Assembly (NCBI GenBank): GCA_964511535.1
Contig: CAZEFW010000160.1
Coordinates: 1 to 22,244, forward strand
Reading direction: 5' to 3'
DNA: 22,244 bases
From: CAZCFB01 sp964511535
Lineage (GTDB): Bacteria > Myxococcota_A > Polyangia > GCA-2747355 > CAZCFB01
Of the stretch, positions 6,262 to 15,022 are shown piece after piece; within the stretch, counting starts at the first letter, position 1; every line of letters starts with the position of its first letter. The translations under genes and the position numbers were made by a program. The notes under the pieces are model-generated. The model had not been told where the DNA came from. It saw only the letters and a list, made by a program, of their open reading frames with translations, and did no database searches.

Positions 6262-8688
6262 CTACCGCCGCCGGCGCGCCCACAGGCCGAGCAACAGCAG
6301 GGCCAGCAGCGGCAGGGCAGCGGGGCCGCTCTGTACGGCGCAGCCGCCGGCCATCGGCTCGGGCTCGGGGGCGGTCTCGTCCTGGTCGCCCAGCAGGGCG
6401 GCGGCGCCGACGTTGCCGGCCGGGTCCTTGACCCGCACGGCCACCTCGACGCCCTCGGGCACCGAGGCGCTCAGCTGGTCGCTGAAGGTGGAGTAGGGGG
6501 CGCCCGCCACGCTCCAGCTCACCTGGAGCTCCGACGCGCTGGCCACCATGTCGCTGGCCGAGACGGTCACCACGCCGCCGGCGCGGGTCAGCTTCACCTC
6601 CGGCGCCACGGTGTCGATGAGCACGTCGACCACCACCGGGGTCGGGTCGAGGGTGCGGTGGTCGCCCGCCACCCGCGCCATCACCTCCACCTTGTGGCGG
6701 CCCTGGAGCAGGAAGAGCGGGTCGTTGATGGACAGCAGCCGCGAGGTGGTCCAGGAGCGGTACAGGCCGCCGTCCACGCGGTAGGCGAACTCCAGCTGCT
6801 TGCCGGCGTGCTCCGGCGGCACCACCGCGTCCAGGCGCAGGATCAGGGTCGGCCCCTCGTTGGGCTGGCCGGCGCGGATGCGGAAGCCCTCGGTCGGCGG
6901 CACCAGGAAGGTGTCCACCGAGGCCAGGGTGTCCACGGGCGGCACCTGCTCGGGCATGGCCGGGGCGGGCGTTCCCGTGGTGGTCTTGGCCAGGCCGAGC
7001 TTGGCGAAGATGGCCAGCATGTCGTAGCCGGAGCCCGACTTGTCCACCGACGTGATGGAGCCGTTGTCCAGCACCAGCTTGATCCCCTGCATGGCCGGCA
7101 GGTCGATGGGGGCGATGGCGTCGCCCAGCATGCCCGAGGCCATGCTGATGAGCGTGGGCAGCAGACCCGTGATGACGCTCGGTTTCTCGGTCATCAGCTC
7201 GTTGTTCTCCAGGCGGATGTTGGAGAGCGCCTTGGTCAGGTCGCCCAGCATCGGCTGGAGCTGCCCCTTGGAGTTGGCGTACAGCAGCAGGGGCAGCTTG
7301 AAGTCGGTGACGATGGTGAACACCCGCACGTACCGCTCGTCGCCCATCATGTACAGGTCGATGGCCAGGTCCTTGGCCGTGGCGATGATCAGCGGCTCCT
7401 TGATCTGCGGCTTGCCCTTGCTGTCGGTGGTGTAGGTCCCCTTGCCGAGGGCCACCGTGGGCGGCTTGCGCGGCCGGATGGCCAGGACCAGCGGGGTGTT
7501 CTTGCCCGCGGTGATGTTCTTGAGCGACGGCAACATGAGCGTGAAGATGCTGCTGGTCAGCTGGGGCACGGTCTCGCTGCCGATGTCGAGGCACAGGCCG
7601 CCGCTGGAGTAGAAGGCATACGCCCCGTGGTCCAGGGTGCTGCGGTGTACGCCGATGCCCACGTGGAAGTCCTTGCCGTCGGGGCGCTTGTTCAGCTTGA
7701 GGGTGGGCGACCAGCTGATGGCGGTCTTCTGGGGCGGCGCGCACTTGCCTGACTTGGAGCAATCGGGCACGCACGGGTTGTGCACCGCCGCGCGGAAGCC
7801 GGTCATGGCGCCGATGGACATGCCGCTGTTTTCGGCCTTGGCGGTGCCGCCGGCCCACATGGAGTAGTCCATCAGGCCGCTGGTGCGGGGCGAGAAGCTG
7901 GCCAGCAGGGTACCCACGTCCACCCGGGCCTCCTGGCCCATGGGCACGTCCTTGAGCATGGTGGAGAGCGCCGTGTTCATGGTGCCCTTGAGCTGCTTCT
8001 TGATCTCGTTGGCGATGAGGGTGTTGATGCCGGGCAAGCTCTTGAGGAAGTCGCCCGCCTTGCAGTACCAGGATCCGTCGATCTTCAGGTCGCCGACGTC
8101 GAAGTTTGACAGGGTCGGGTCGCCGATCTTGATGGCGAGCTTGTTCTGGTTGTTGGCCTGCACCACGAAGTCCACGTTGGTGGCCAGCCCCACGGTGCTC
8201 GGGCTCTTCTTGGTGGAGTTGAAGGTGATGTTGCAGGTGAAGGTGAACAGGAACTTGGCCGAAACCTCCAGGGCGCTGGTCTTGATGATGGCGTCGATCT
8301 TGGCCTTCAGCGTGCTCTGGGGGGTGGGGGTGAGCTTGGTCTTGGACAGGGTGATGGCCGCCGTGCACTTCTTGGCCTTGTTGCAGCACACCTTGGTCGA
8401 CGAGCTGCAGCCGGTGGGCGGGATGGTGAACGACAGGCCGCCAGGCACCAGCGCGGACAGCAAGGTGCTGGTGTTGTTCTCCAGGAAGTTGATGCCCGTG
8501 GAGGAGAGCCGCACCTGGGCCCCGTTGTCGGACCTGAGGGACGCCGGGAATCCGCCTGGCACCGGGTTGGACGTGCCGCACCCTGCGCACCCGGAGCTGC
8601 CGGATGATGAGCAGGCCGAGATGATGATCAGCAGCAAGGTGCCGTAGGCGAGGCGGACGAGGGTCCGACGGGAAACGGGGATTCTCAT
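6262..8688 (-). CDS. Large lipoprotein with C-terminal MYXO-CTERM-like sorting signal
   Basis: The product is 808 aa from ATG 8688, chosen because GGAG lies 8-9 nt upstream; an in-frame ATG at 8706 adds six residues. Residues 1-26 form a lipoprotein signal (RRTLVRLAYGTLLLIIISAC; Cys26), followed by a Ser/Gly/Cys-rich linker (SSSGSSGCAGCG). The body is long and mostly beta-like with several Cys pairs (for example STKVCCNKAKKC). It has regions around 'IDLYMMGDERYVRVFTIVTD' and two Ig-like stretches near 640-770 (DTVAPEVKLTRAGG; VRVKDPAGNVG). The last 28 residues are GGC, a short Ser/Pro spacer, a Leu-rich transmembrane stretch and WARRRR, the layout of the MYXO-CTERM signal processed by myxosortases. 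I do not recognise the central domain; a lipid-binding tubular fold is conceivable but unproven. It lies downstream of the GT-C-like gene on the same strand. Confidence 0.85.
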   Translation of the reverse strand: MRIPVSRRTLVRLAYGTLLLIIISACSSSGSSGCAGCGTSNPVPGGFPASLRSDNGAQVRLSSTGINFLENNTSTLLSALVPGGLSFTIPPTGCSSSTKVCCNKAKKCTAAITLSKTKLTPTPQSTLKAKIDAIIKTSALEVSAKFLFTFTCNITFNSTKKSPSTVGLATNVDFVVQANNQNKLAIKIGDPTLSNFDVGDLKIDGSWYCKAGDFLKSLPGINTLIANEIKKQLKGTMNTALSTMLKDVPMGQEARVDVGTLLASFSPRTSGLMDYSMWAGGTAKAENSGMSIGAMTGFRAAVHNPCVPDCSKSGKCAPPQKTAISWSPTLKLNKRPDGKDFHVGIGVHRSTLDHGAYAFYSSGGLCLDIGSETVPQLTSSIFTLMLPSLKNITAGKNTPLVLAIRPRKPPTVALGKGTYTTDSKGKPQIKEPLIIATAKDLAIDLYMMGDERYVRVFTIVTDFKLPLLLYANSKGQLQPMLGDLTKALSNIRLENNELMTEKPSVITGLLPTLISMASGMLGDAIAPIDLPAMQGIKLVLDNGSITSVDKSGSGYDMLAIFAKLGLAKTTTGTPAPAMPEQVPPVDTLASVDTFLVPPTEGFRIRAGQPNEGPTLILRLDAVVPPEHAGKQLEFAYRVDGGLYRSWTTSRLLSINDPLFLLQGRHKVEVMARVAGDHRTLDPTPVVVDVLIDTVAPEVKLTRAGGVVTVSASDMVASASELQVSWSVAGAPYSTFSDQLSASVPEGVEVAVRVKDPAGNVGAAALLGDQDETAPEPEPMAGGCAVQSGPAALPLLALLLLGLWARRRR

Positions 8689-8785
8689 TTTATTTTCTCC
8701 AGGCAAGCAGCGCCCTTAATCGTACTGGAGGGGGGAGTAGTAGTCCAGGGACGCAGCGCCGGGGTGGCGGTGGGGGGGGCCAGTA
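8689..8785. other. Short intergenic region upstream of the 808-aa lipoprotein gene
   Basis: This region separates two minus-strand genes by 97 nt. It contains a G8 run (about 8771-8778) and imperfect ACTACT/AGTAGT elements but no convincing promoter or terminator. The GGAG at about 8697-8700 (minus strand) is the ribosome-binding site for ATG 8688. Confidence 0.4.
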
Positions 8786-10552
8786 CTACTGTGTGGCTGC
8801 GCTCGCCCGGGCAGCGCGCAGCCCCTGTTGGCAGGCCAGCCTGCAGTCCGCCGTCTCCCAGCCAGCGCACATGCGCCGGGACAACGGCTCGGCGCAGTGC
8901 GCGCCAGCCACCAGGCCAACGTAGCGGCAGACGTTGGAGGCCCCGCGCTTGTTGGGCCGCAGGCTGTCGCGTTTGGCCTTGAACTCATGGTACGGCGCGC
9001 AGGTGTAGGGCTTCTGGAAGATGGCGGACCGCCCCTCCCCGAGCACCAGGTGAAACCCGGTGGCGGCCTGGCGCCGTGAGTTCAGATCCGTGAGCTGCCC
9101 GTCGTCGAGCATCTGATTCACCGTGGCGACCTGACCCCGCCGCAGGTCGATGGCCAGGTACTGCGCGATCTGCTCCGGCCTGAACCGCGCCGGAGGGGGG
9201 GAGCCCGAGAGCGCGAGCTTCAGGCTCGGGAGCGCGCCGAGGATGCAAACGAAGACCACCAGCGCGCGCCCGGGCCACCGGTACCGGCCCCGGGCCTGCC
9301 AGAAGAGATGGAGCAGGCCCGCGATGCACAGCGCCCAGAGCGGGAAGACCGGTGAAAGCCGGCGGTCCTGGAGCAGGAGCGTCTGCTCCAGCGCCCACGG
9401 GTGCAGGAGACCCGCCAGGACCACCACCGCCGCCGCTGCCCTCATGGCGCGTGGCAAGATCCGGTGGCCGGCCCCGCCGTTGATCACCCTGATGGCGAGC
9501 ACGGCCATGCCGGCCAGGGTCAGGCAGAGGTAGCTCCCTTGCGCCACCTGCCACACCCCTGCGGTGGCCCACCAGCGCCCGTCCCAGGTCCCGGCGAAGG
9601 TGGGCACCTCTGTCAGCCCGGTGAGCAAGCCTGTCAGGATCTTTTGGGACGCGAGCAGGCTGCTGGCGGTGGCCCACAGGGTGCCCGAGGTCATCACCTC
9701 CTGCTCGCCGGGCTGGGGCAGGCCGACGCGGTAGAGCAAGTAGCCGGTGAGCAGGCCTCCCGCCAGTAGCCAGGGCCCCTGGCGACGGAGCCTGCGGCCC
9801 ATGGCCAGCGGGAGCAGCGGGACGACCAGCGCCACCGGCAACAGGGCCAGGGGCGAGTAGTAAGGCAGGACCGGCGTCATGGCCCCGACGACGAAGGCCG
9901 GTAGCCGCCCGCCGCGCCTGATCCGGCCTCTGCCGAGGAAGGAGAGGGCCGCCAGGTAGACCATGACCAGGACGCCCCCCTCCATGTGGTTGACCCAGGA
10001 AATGGAGGAGTAGATGGTGAACCCCGGCGGCGAGGCCAGGATGGAGAGCGACGCCACGGCGGCCCCGCCCCGGCCAAACAGGCGCCGCCCGATCAGGACG
10101 CAGCTAACGGCGCAGAGCAGCTTGAACAGCATGGCCGAGGCCTTGACCAGCAGCTGCGAGGGGCCGAGGTAGTAGCAGGGGAGCGCGTAGAGCAGCGAGT
10201 GAAGGATCTCTCCACCGCCGACGATGCCGTTGGGTGGGTACCCCACGGCGTAGGTCGTGAGCGGCTCGAGATTGGCGCCGCTCCGGAGGTCCCGGCAGAG
10301 CAGCAGCGAGTTGTACTCCTCCGGGTGGTACAGCTCCACCTGGTTCTGTATCAAGAACAGCAGCTGCAGCAGCGTGTAGGCCGCCAGGACCACGACACAG
10401 AACAGCAGCTCCCCGTTGAAGCGTGCGAGGCCAGGAGGGGTGCCGACAGCGGCGGGGGGACTCTGGCGATTGTCCGGCTTTGGTGAAGTGTGCGACCGCA
10501 AAGTGAGATCCCCCCGCTGACATCGACCCGGGTTCCTCGTCGGTTCCAGCAT
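8786..10552 (-). CDS. Polytopic membrane protein, GT-C glycosyltransferase-like
   Basis: The product is 588 aa from ATG 10552; no better-supported internal Met is available. After a polar N-terminus of about 45 residues there is a first membrane helix (about 48-70), then the motif YHPEEY (75-80) in the first extracytoplasmic loop. This position and acidic motif resemble the catalytic loop of GT-C lipid-phosphosugar-dependent glycosyltransferases (ArnT/PMT-like). About nine to ten further hydrophobic helices run to about residue 440. The C-terminal 140 residues are soluble and Cys-rich (six Cys after residue 500), likely periplasmic with disulfides. No other glycosyltransferase signature is obvious, so the assignment rests on topology plus this motif. 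It is divergent from the sulfatase-fold gene and upstream of the 808-aa lipoprotein. Confidence 0.75.
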   Translation of the reverse strand: MLEPTRNPGRCQRGDLTLRSHTSPKPDNRQSPPAAVGTPPGLARFNGELLFCVVVLAAYTLLQLLFLIQNQVELYHPEEYNSLLLCRDLRSGANLEPLTTYAVGYPPNGIVGGGEILHSLLYALPCYYLGPSQLLVKASAMLFKLLCAVSCVLIGRRLFGRGGAAVASLSILASPPGFTIYSSISWVNHMEGGVLVMVYLAALSFLGRGRIRRGGRLPAFVVGAMTPVLPYYSPLALLPVALVVPLLPLAMGRRLRRQGPWLLAGGLLTGYLLYRVGLPQPGEQEVMTSGTLWATASSLLASQKILTGLLTGLTEVPTFAGTWDGRWWATAGVWQVAQGSYLCLTLAGMAVLAIRVINGGAGHRILPRAMRAAAAVVVLAGLLHPWALEQTLLLQDRRLSPVFPLWALCIAGLLHLFWQARGRYRWPGRALVVFVCILGALPSLKLALSGSPPPARFRPEQIAQYLAIDLRRGQVATVNQMLDDGQLTDLNSRRQAATGFHLVLGEGRSAIFQKPYTCAPYHEFKAKRDSLRPNKRGASNVCRYVGLVAGAHCAEPLSRRMCAGWETADCRLACQQGLRAARASAATQ

Positions 10553-10601
10553 GAGGGCCGCGTCCCGCCCAGCGCAAGGCGGATTTCCTGCCGCCGCGCG
10601 T

Positions 10602-10637
10602 CCGAGCCCCGGGATGCCGGGGATTCCCGGGGCTCGG
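10602..10637. promoter_or_regulatory. Perfect 13-bp inverted repeat in the divergent promoter region
   Basis: CCGAGCCCCGGGA (10602-10614) and TCCCGGGGCTCGG (10625-10637) are perfect reverse complements separated by the 10-nt spacer TGCCGGGGAT. The element lies 50 nt upstream of the minus-strand start at 10552 and 75 nt upstream of the plus-strand start at 10712. Without a T-run it is not a terminator. It may be an operator shared by both genes or a leader hairpin; which of these is inference. Confidence 0.6.
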
Positions 10638-10711
10638 CCCGCTGCTTGCCGACATGCGCGTGGCCGTGCTGCGCTTTACGATGGATGATGGGGCATGGTA
10701 ATCGCATCTAA

Positions 10712-13700
10712 ATGATCCTGTGGACCTACATGGCGGTCGGGGCCCTCTGCGGGGCGGTGGCGGCAGCGGCGCTGCTGGCGCTGGAGCTCGGCTTCCTGGC
10801 CTCCATGGACCTGGCGCCCGCAGGGCTGGCGTTGCCCCTGGCGGGGATCCTGCTGGCCGGGGGGGTGGCCTGCGGAGCCGTCGGCGGGGCGGCGCTGGCT
10901 CTGGTCACGCTTGCGGGCCGCGGGCTCTCGGGGCGGCTCGGGCGCGGCGGCCCCCACGCCTGGGCGGCCCTGGTGGTTGGGGTGGCTGCGCTGCCGGCCA
11001 TGTACGCGCTGGCCCACGCGCTCTCCGCCGGCCGCCAGGCCGCGGCCATCATCGGCAACGCCCCCGCGCGATCGCTCCTCGCCCTCGGGCTGGCCGTGGG
11101 CGCGGGCGCCCTGTTCTGGATCTGCCTCGCGGTGGCGCGCAGGCTGGCGAGCGCGCGATCCCCGGCGTGGGCCGTGGTGGCTGCCCTCGCCCTGCTGCTG
11201 CTGGCCGGGGGCCTGTTCGTGGCGGACGCCACGCTCTACCGGCGGCTCTATTTCTACCTGCACGCCGTGCTGCAGGGGGCAGCCTTTGCCGCGGCCTGCC
11301 TGGCGGTCCTGTGCGCCGCTCGGTGCCTGCCCTGGCGGTGGCCGCGTCCCGGACGGCTCGCGCTGGCCGCCCTGGCCGTGGCTGTCGGCTGCGGGCTGTT
11401 CGGCGCGTGGGGGCGCGCGACGCTTGCCCGGGACCAGCGGCTGCGCTTCGCCGCGCTGGAGTTGACCGCCACCGCGGCCAAGCTCCTGGCCCTGGCGCCG
11501 CTCTCATCGCGGGTGGAGTCGCCGCAGTTCCTCGGGCAGACCGGCCGACGCCCGACCTCGGCCCGGGGTGTCGAGCATCGGGTCCCCGGCGCCAACGTGG
11601 TGTGGGTCACCGTGGACGCCCTGCGCCCCGACCACCTCGGCTGCTACGGCTACAGCCGCCCCACCAGCCCCAACATCGACGCGCTGGCGGCGCGCTCCGT
11701 GCGCTTCAACCTGGCCTACTGTCAGACGCCGCTGACCTGCTACTCGGTGCCCTCGCTGCACACCGGCGACTACCTGCGCTCCACCCTGCCCATGTTGCCC
11801 ACGCCGCCGCCGACCCTCGCGCGCGTCCTGGGCGCCAGGGGGTACCAGACCTCCGCCTTCTACAACGCCAGCATCTTTTTCTGCGACGACCGCAAGGCCA
11901 CCTCCTACGGCGACCGTCAGTTCGGCTTCCGCTACGCCGAGACCGCGCACCGCGACGCCGAGGACCTCACCGACCGGGTGCTGGCCCACCTCCAGGAGCG
12001 GGTCCGCGCCGGCGATGAGCGGCTCTTCCTGTGGGTGCACTACTTCGACGTCCACGAGCCTTACCGGCGCAACAAGGAGCATGACTTCGGCCCCCGCCCG
12101 GTGGACCGCTACGACTCGGAGATCGCCCGGGTGGATCGGGCCCTCGGCCGCCTGGTGGCCGCCCTGGCCGCGCTGAATCGGCCCACCATCTTCGTGCTCA
12201 CCGCCGACCACGGCGAGGAGTTCAAGGAGCACGGCGGCAACTACCACGGCTCGAGCCTGTACGACGAGCAGGTGAAGGTGCCGTTGATCATCGGCGTGCC
12301 CGGGCTCAAGCCGCGGGTGATCAGCACGCCCGCGCAGCTTGTGGACGTGGCGCCCACGATGCTCAAGCTGCTCGGCCTCCCGGTGCCTGCCTCCATGCGA
12401 GGCCGCTCCCTGGTGGGCGAGCTGCTGGGGCGAGCCGATCCCGAGCGCGCGGCCTTCGCCGAGGTGCACACCAAGAAGATGGTGCGCTACCGCGACTGGA
12501 AGCTGATCCACGACTACCGCCGCAGCACCAACGAGCTGTACGATCTGCGCGGGGATCCGCAGGAGCGGCGCAACCTGATCGGCCGCCGGCCGCGGGAGGC
12601 GGATCAGATGAAAGCCCGCCTGGACGGCTGGTTCGACGCCCTGCGCGCCTCGGCGGCGGGGACCGGCATCGCGGCCCGGCCGGCGGGCGTCGACCTGGGA
12701 CGCATCGGCGACCGGCGATCCGTGCCGCTGCTCTCTCGGCTGATGCTGGACCCCGCGGCGCAGACGCGCTGGCGGCAGGAGGCGGCGCGGCTGCTGGGGC
12801 AGCTGCAGGACCGCCGGGCAGCGGACGCGCTCTGGCGGGCGGTGGCAGACGACGACGCCCGGGTGGGCGCCGAGGCCGCCATCGCCCTGGGCGAGATGAA
12901 GGACAAGCGCGCGCGCCTGGTGCTGCCGCGGGTCCTGGGCCACTCCCTCGACAACCTGCGCATGCGCGGGGCCATCGCCATGGCGAGGGTGGACGGCGCC
13001 GAGGCGTCGCCGGCCCTGGTGGAGGCGCTGTATAGCGGAAACTGGGAGCTGCAGAACAGGGCGGCCCACTACCTCGGGTTCCTGGGCGACCGACGGGCCA
13101 TCGAGCCGCTGCTGCGCGCCGGCGCCCTGGGCCACCTGCGCTCCCGCACCGCGCTGGCGCTGGGGCGGCTTGGGCGCCGCGTCCCTGATCAACGCATCAG
13201 GGGGCACCTCCTGCAGGTGGTGCTGGAGGGCCGCAAGGTGGACACGCGCCAGCGGGCCCTGGCCGGGCTGGGCTACCTGGGGGATCCCCGCGCCGCGAAG
13301 AAGCTGGTGTCGCTGCTGGGGCGCAGCCCGGAGCTGACCTGGCTGCCCGAGACCCTGGCCCGGCTGGGCAGCTTCGGTCGGCAGGTGACCGGCCTCGACG
13401 TCAACCCGAGGCGGCGCGGGCTGCGCGGCGGCTGGGGTGCGTGCAGCCAGGACCGCTCCAGCTCGTCGGATCGATACAACGCCTCGACCTGGTGCACGGT
13501 GACCGGCGCCCGGGCCGCCCTCGATATCGTGGCGCGGCGGCGACCCGCGGGCGGCAGGCTGCGGGTCCACCTGCGGCCCCTTGGGCGGCCCTCGCGTCCG
13601 CTGCGTGTCAGCCTGAAGCTCAACGGGCGCACCCTCGGCGGCGGCGACCTCTCCGGGGGATGGCAGACGGTGGCCGTGGCCGCGCCCCGCGCCGTGTGGC

Positions 13701-13849
13701 GACAGGGCCGCAACCGGCTGACCATGGCGTTCCAGCCCGGCGAGGGCGGCGGCGACGGAGGGGTGGCCGTGGACCATGTGCTGCTGGCGCCCCTGGCGCC
13801 GCCGGATAAGAATAAGCCCATGACGAACCCCGGGGAGCGCGGCCCATGA
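10712..13849 (+). CDS. Membrane-anchored sulfatase/alkaline-phosphatase-fold protein with HEAT repeats
   Basis: The product is 1045 aa from ATG 10712, with only a weak Shine-Dalgarno. Residues 1-235 hold about six membrane helices. The alkaline-phosphatase/sulfatase-superfamily domain spans about 294-640: metal-site motif VTVDALRPDHLGCYGY (Asp302, Asp307), FVLTADHGEEFKEHG (Asp499, His500), and the typical end ELYDLRGDPQERRNL. At the nucleophile site the sequence is TCYSVPSLHTG. Counting back from the conserved TG puts Thr342 where sulfatases have the formylglycine Cys/Ser, and the Pro and Arg of CxPSR are missing. A Thr nucleophile plus N-terminal helices recall lipid phospho-head-group transferases (LtaS/EptA type). 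Residues 660-890 are HEAT-like helical repeats (DRRAADALWRAVADDDARV and others), and about 920-1035 is a beta-rich domain. The stop overlaps the ketosynthase start (ATGA). Confidence 0.88.
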   Translation: MILWTYMAVGALCGAVAAAALLALELGFLASMDLAPAGLALPLAGILLAGGVACGAVGGAALALVTLAGRGLSGRLGRGGPHAWAALVVGVAALPAMYALAHALSAGRQAAAIIGNAPARSLLALGLAVGAGALFWICLAVARRLASARSPAWAVVAALALLLLAGGLFVADATLYRRLYFYLHAVLQGAAFAAACLAVLCAARCLPWRWPRPGRLALAALAVAVGCGLFGAWGRATLARDQRLRFAALELTATAAKLLALAPLSSRVESPQFLGQTGRRPTSARGVEHRVPGANVVWVTVDALRPDHLGCYGYSRPTSPNIDALAARSVRFNLAYCQTPLTCYSVPSLHTGDYLRSTLPMLPTPPPTLARVLGARGYQTSAFYNASIFFCDDRKATSYGDRQFGFRYAETAHRDAEDLTDRVLAHLQERVRAGDERLFLWVHYFDVHEPYRRNKEHDFGPRPVDRYDSEIARVDRALGRLVAALAALNRPTIFVLTADHGEEFKEHGGNYHGSSLYDEQVKVPLIIGVPGLKPRVISTPAQLVDVAPTMLKLLGLPVPASMRGRSLVGELLGRADPERAAFAEVHTKKMVRYRDWKLIHDYRRSTNELYDLRGDPQERRNLIGRRPREADQMKARLDGWFDALRASAAGTGIAARPAGVDLGRIGDRRSVPLLSRLMLDPAAQTRWRQEAARLLGQLQDRRAADALWRAVADDDARVGAEAAIALGEMKDKRARLVLPRVLGHSLDNLRMRGAIAMARVDGAEASPALVEALYSGNWELQNRAAHYLGFLGDRRAIEPLLRAGALGHLRSRTALALGRLGRRVPDQRIRGHLLQVVLEGRKVDTRQRALAGLGYLGDPRAAKKLVSLLGRSPELTWLPETLARLGSFGRQVTGLDVNPRRRGLRGGWGACSQDRSSSSDRYNASTWCTVTGARAALDIVARRRPAGGRLRVHLRPLGRPSRPLRVSLKLNGRTLGGGDLSGGWQTVAVAAPRAVWRQGRNRLTMAFQPGEGGGDGGVAVDHVLLAPLAPPDKNKPMTNPGERGP

Positions 13850-15000
13850 GCGCGGGCGCGGCCATCGCCGCCGCAGCCGCCGTGACGCCGTTCGGCGTCG
13901 GCGTGGGCCCTCTGTGGCGGGGGCTGCTCTCCGGGCGGGGGCAAGTCAAGCCGCAGCCGAGGCCGGAGGGCGGCGATGACCCGGTGACCGCTGCGCTGGT
14001 GCCGCCGGCGGCGTTCGAGGGGCGCGCCGACGAGGACCGCACCCTGGCGCTGGTCCGCCTGGCCGCTGGTGAGCTGCTCGAGGACCCCGCCTGGGCGCGG
14101 GTGGATCCCCGAAGGCTCGGGATCTGCCTCGGCACCACCCAGGGGGCCATCACCCGCTGGACACAGCATCAGCGCCGCCTGGCCGCGCAGCCCGCCGGGA
14201 CGCAGCCGCCGCCGTGGCCCTGGCTGGCGGACCCTGCGCGGCTGCTGGCAGAGATCACCGGCGCGCAGGGGCCGGTGGAGTGTCCGTCCATGGCCTGCGT
14301 CTCGGGCACGGCCGCCCTGGGCATGGGCCTGCAGTGGCTGCGGCAGGGCCGATGCCGCTGGGTGGTGGCGGGCGGGGTGGATGCCTTCTCCGACTTCGTG
14401 CACGCCGGCTTCACCGCGCTCAAGGCGGTGGATCCGGAGCGACCGCGCCCGTTCGACCTTCGCCGGCGCGGGCTGGGCGCCGGCGAGGGGATCGGCTTGC
14501 TGTTGCTGGAGGCCGACACCCTGGAAGGCGCGCCCCGGCTGCTGGGCTGGGGGCTGGGCGGCGATGCCAACCACCTCACCGGCCCGCACCCCGAGGGGCA
14601 GGGGCTGGCCCGGGCCATCACGGCCGCTCTGCGCGACGCTGGCGTCGGCCCCGGCGACCTGGCTCATATCAACGCCCACGGCACGGCCACCCGGTTCAAC
14701 GACCTGATGGAGGCTCACGCCCTGCACCGCGCGCTGGGCCCGGCAGCGTCCACGCTGCCCGTGACCTCGGTCAAGGGCGCCATCGGCCACAGCATGGCCG
14801 CGGCGGGCGCGGTGGAGGCCGCGGCCAGCTGCCAGAGCCTGCTGCACGGGCAGGTGCCTCCCACCGCCGGGCTGGAGCAGCAGGACCCCGAGATCGACCT
14901 CGACGTTGTGCAGGGGGCGCCGCGCTCCGGGCGCTTCTCGACGGTGCTGTCCATGTCCGCCGGCTTCGGCGGGCTGAACGCGGCGGTGATCATCGGGTAG
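13846..15000 (+). CDS. Beta-ketoacyl-ACP synthase (KAS II/FabF-like), stand-alone
   Basis: The product is 384 aa, slightly shorter than housekeeping FabF (about 410). The thiolase-fold condensing enzyme signature is complete: Cys151 in SMACVSGTAALG, His278 in INAHGTATRFND, Lys310 and His315 in SVKGAIGHSMAAAG, and the C-terminal glycine loop SAGFGGLNAA. It should decarboxylate malonyl-ACP and condense it with an acyl chain in the cytosol. The ATG overlaps the sulfatase-fold gene's stop by 4 nt, so the two are translationally coupled. No acyl-carrier protein, ketoreductase or dehydratase is in view, so it is an orphan KS, more likely in a specialised lipid pathway than in primary fatty-acid synthesis (inference). 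The gene ends 22 bp from the convergent kinase gene with no visible terminator. Confidence 0.93.
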   Translation: MSAGAAIAAAAAVTPFGVGVGPLWRGLLSGRGQVKPQPRPEGGDDPVTAALVPPAAFEGRADEDRTLALVRLAAGELLEDPAWARVDPRRLGICLGTTQGAITRWTQHQRRLAAQPAGTQPPPWPWLADPARLLAEITGAQGPVECPSMACVSGTAALGMGLQWLRQGRCRWVVAGGVDAFSDFVHAGFTALKAVDPERPRPFDLRRRGLGAGEGIGLLLLEADTLEGAPRLLGWGLGGDANHLTGPHPEGQGLARAITAALRDAGVGPGDLAHINAHGTATRFNDLMEAHALHRALGPAASTLPVTSVKGAIGHSMAAAGAVEAAASCQSLLHGQVPPTAGLEQQDPEIDLDVVQGAPRSGRFSTVLSMSAGFGGLNAAVIIG

Positions 15001-15022
15001 GGTGAGGCGAGAAGGGGAGCGG

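Noticed and set aside
5870..8590. Very long minus-strand open frame (about 906 codons) overlapping the 808-aa lipoprotein gene
   Set aside because: It is a shadow in another frame: composition is Gln/His/Arg/Gly-rich with no domain, and it runs through the simple repeats. The true frame has a signal peptide, Shine-Dalgarno and sorting tail.
11504..13777. Minus-strand open frame of 757 codons opposite the sulfatase-fold gene
   Set aside because: Antisense shadow of a gene with clear catalytic motifs; no domain or plausible composition.
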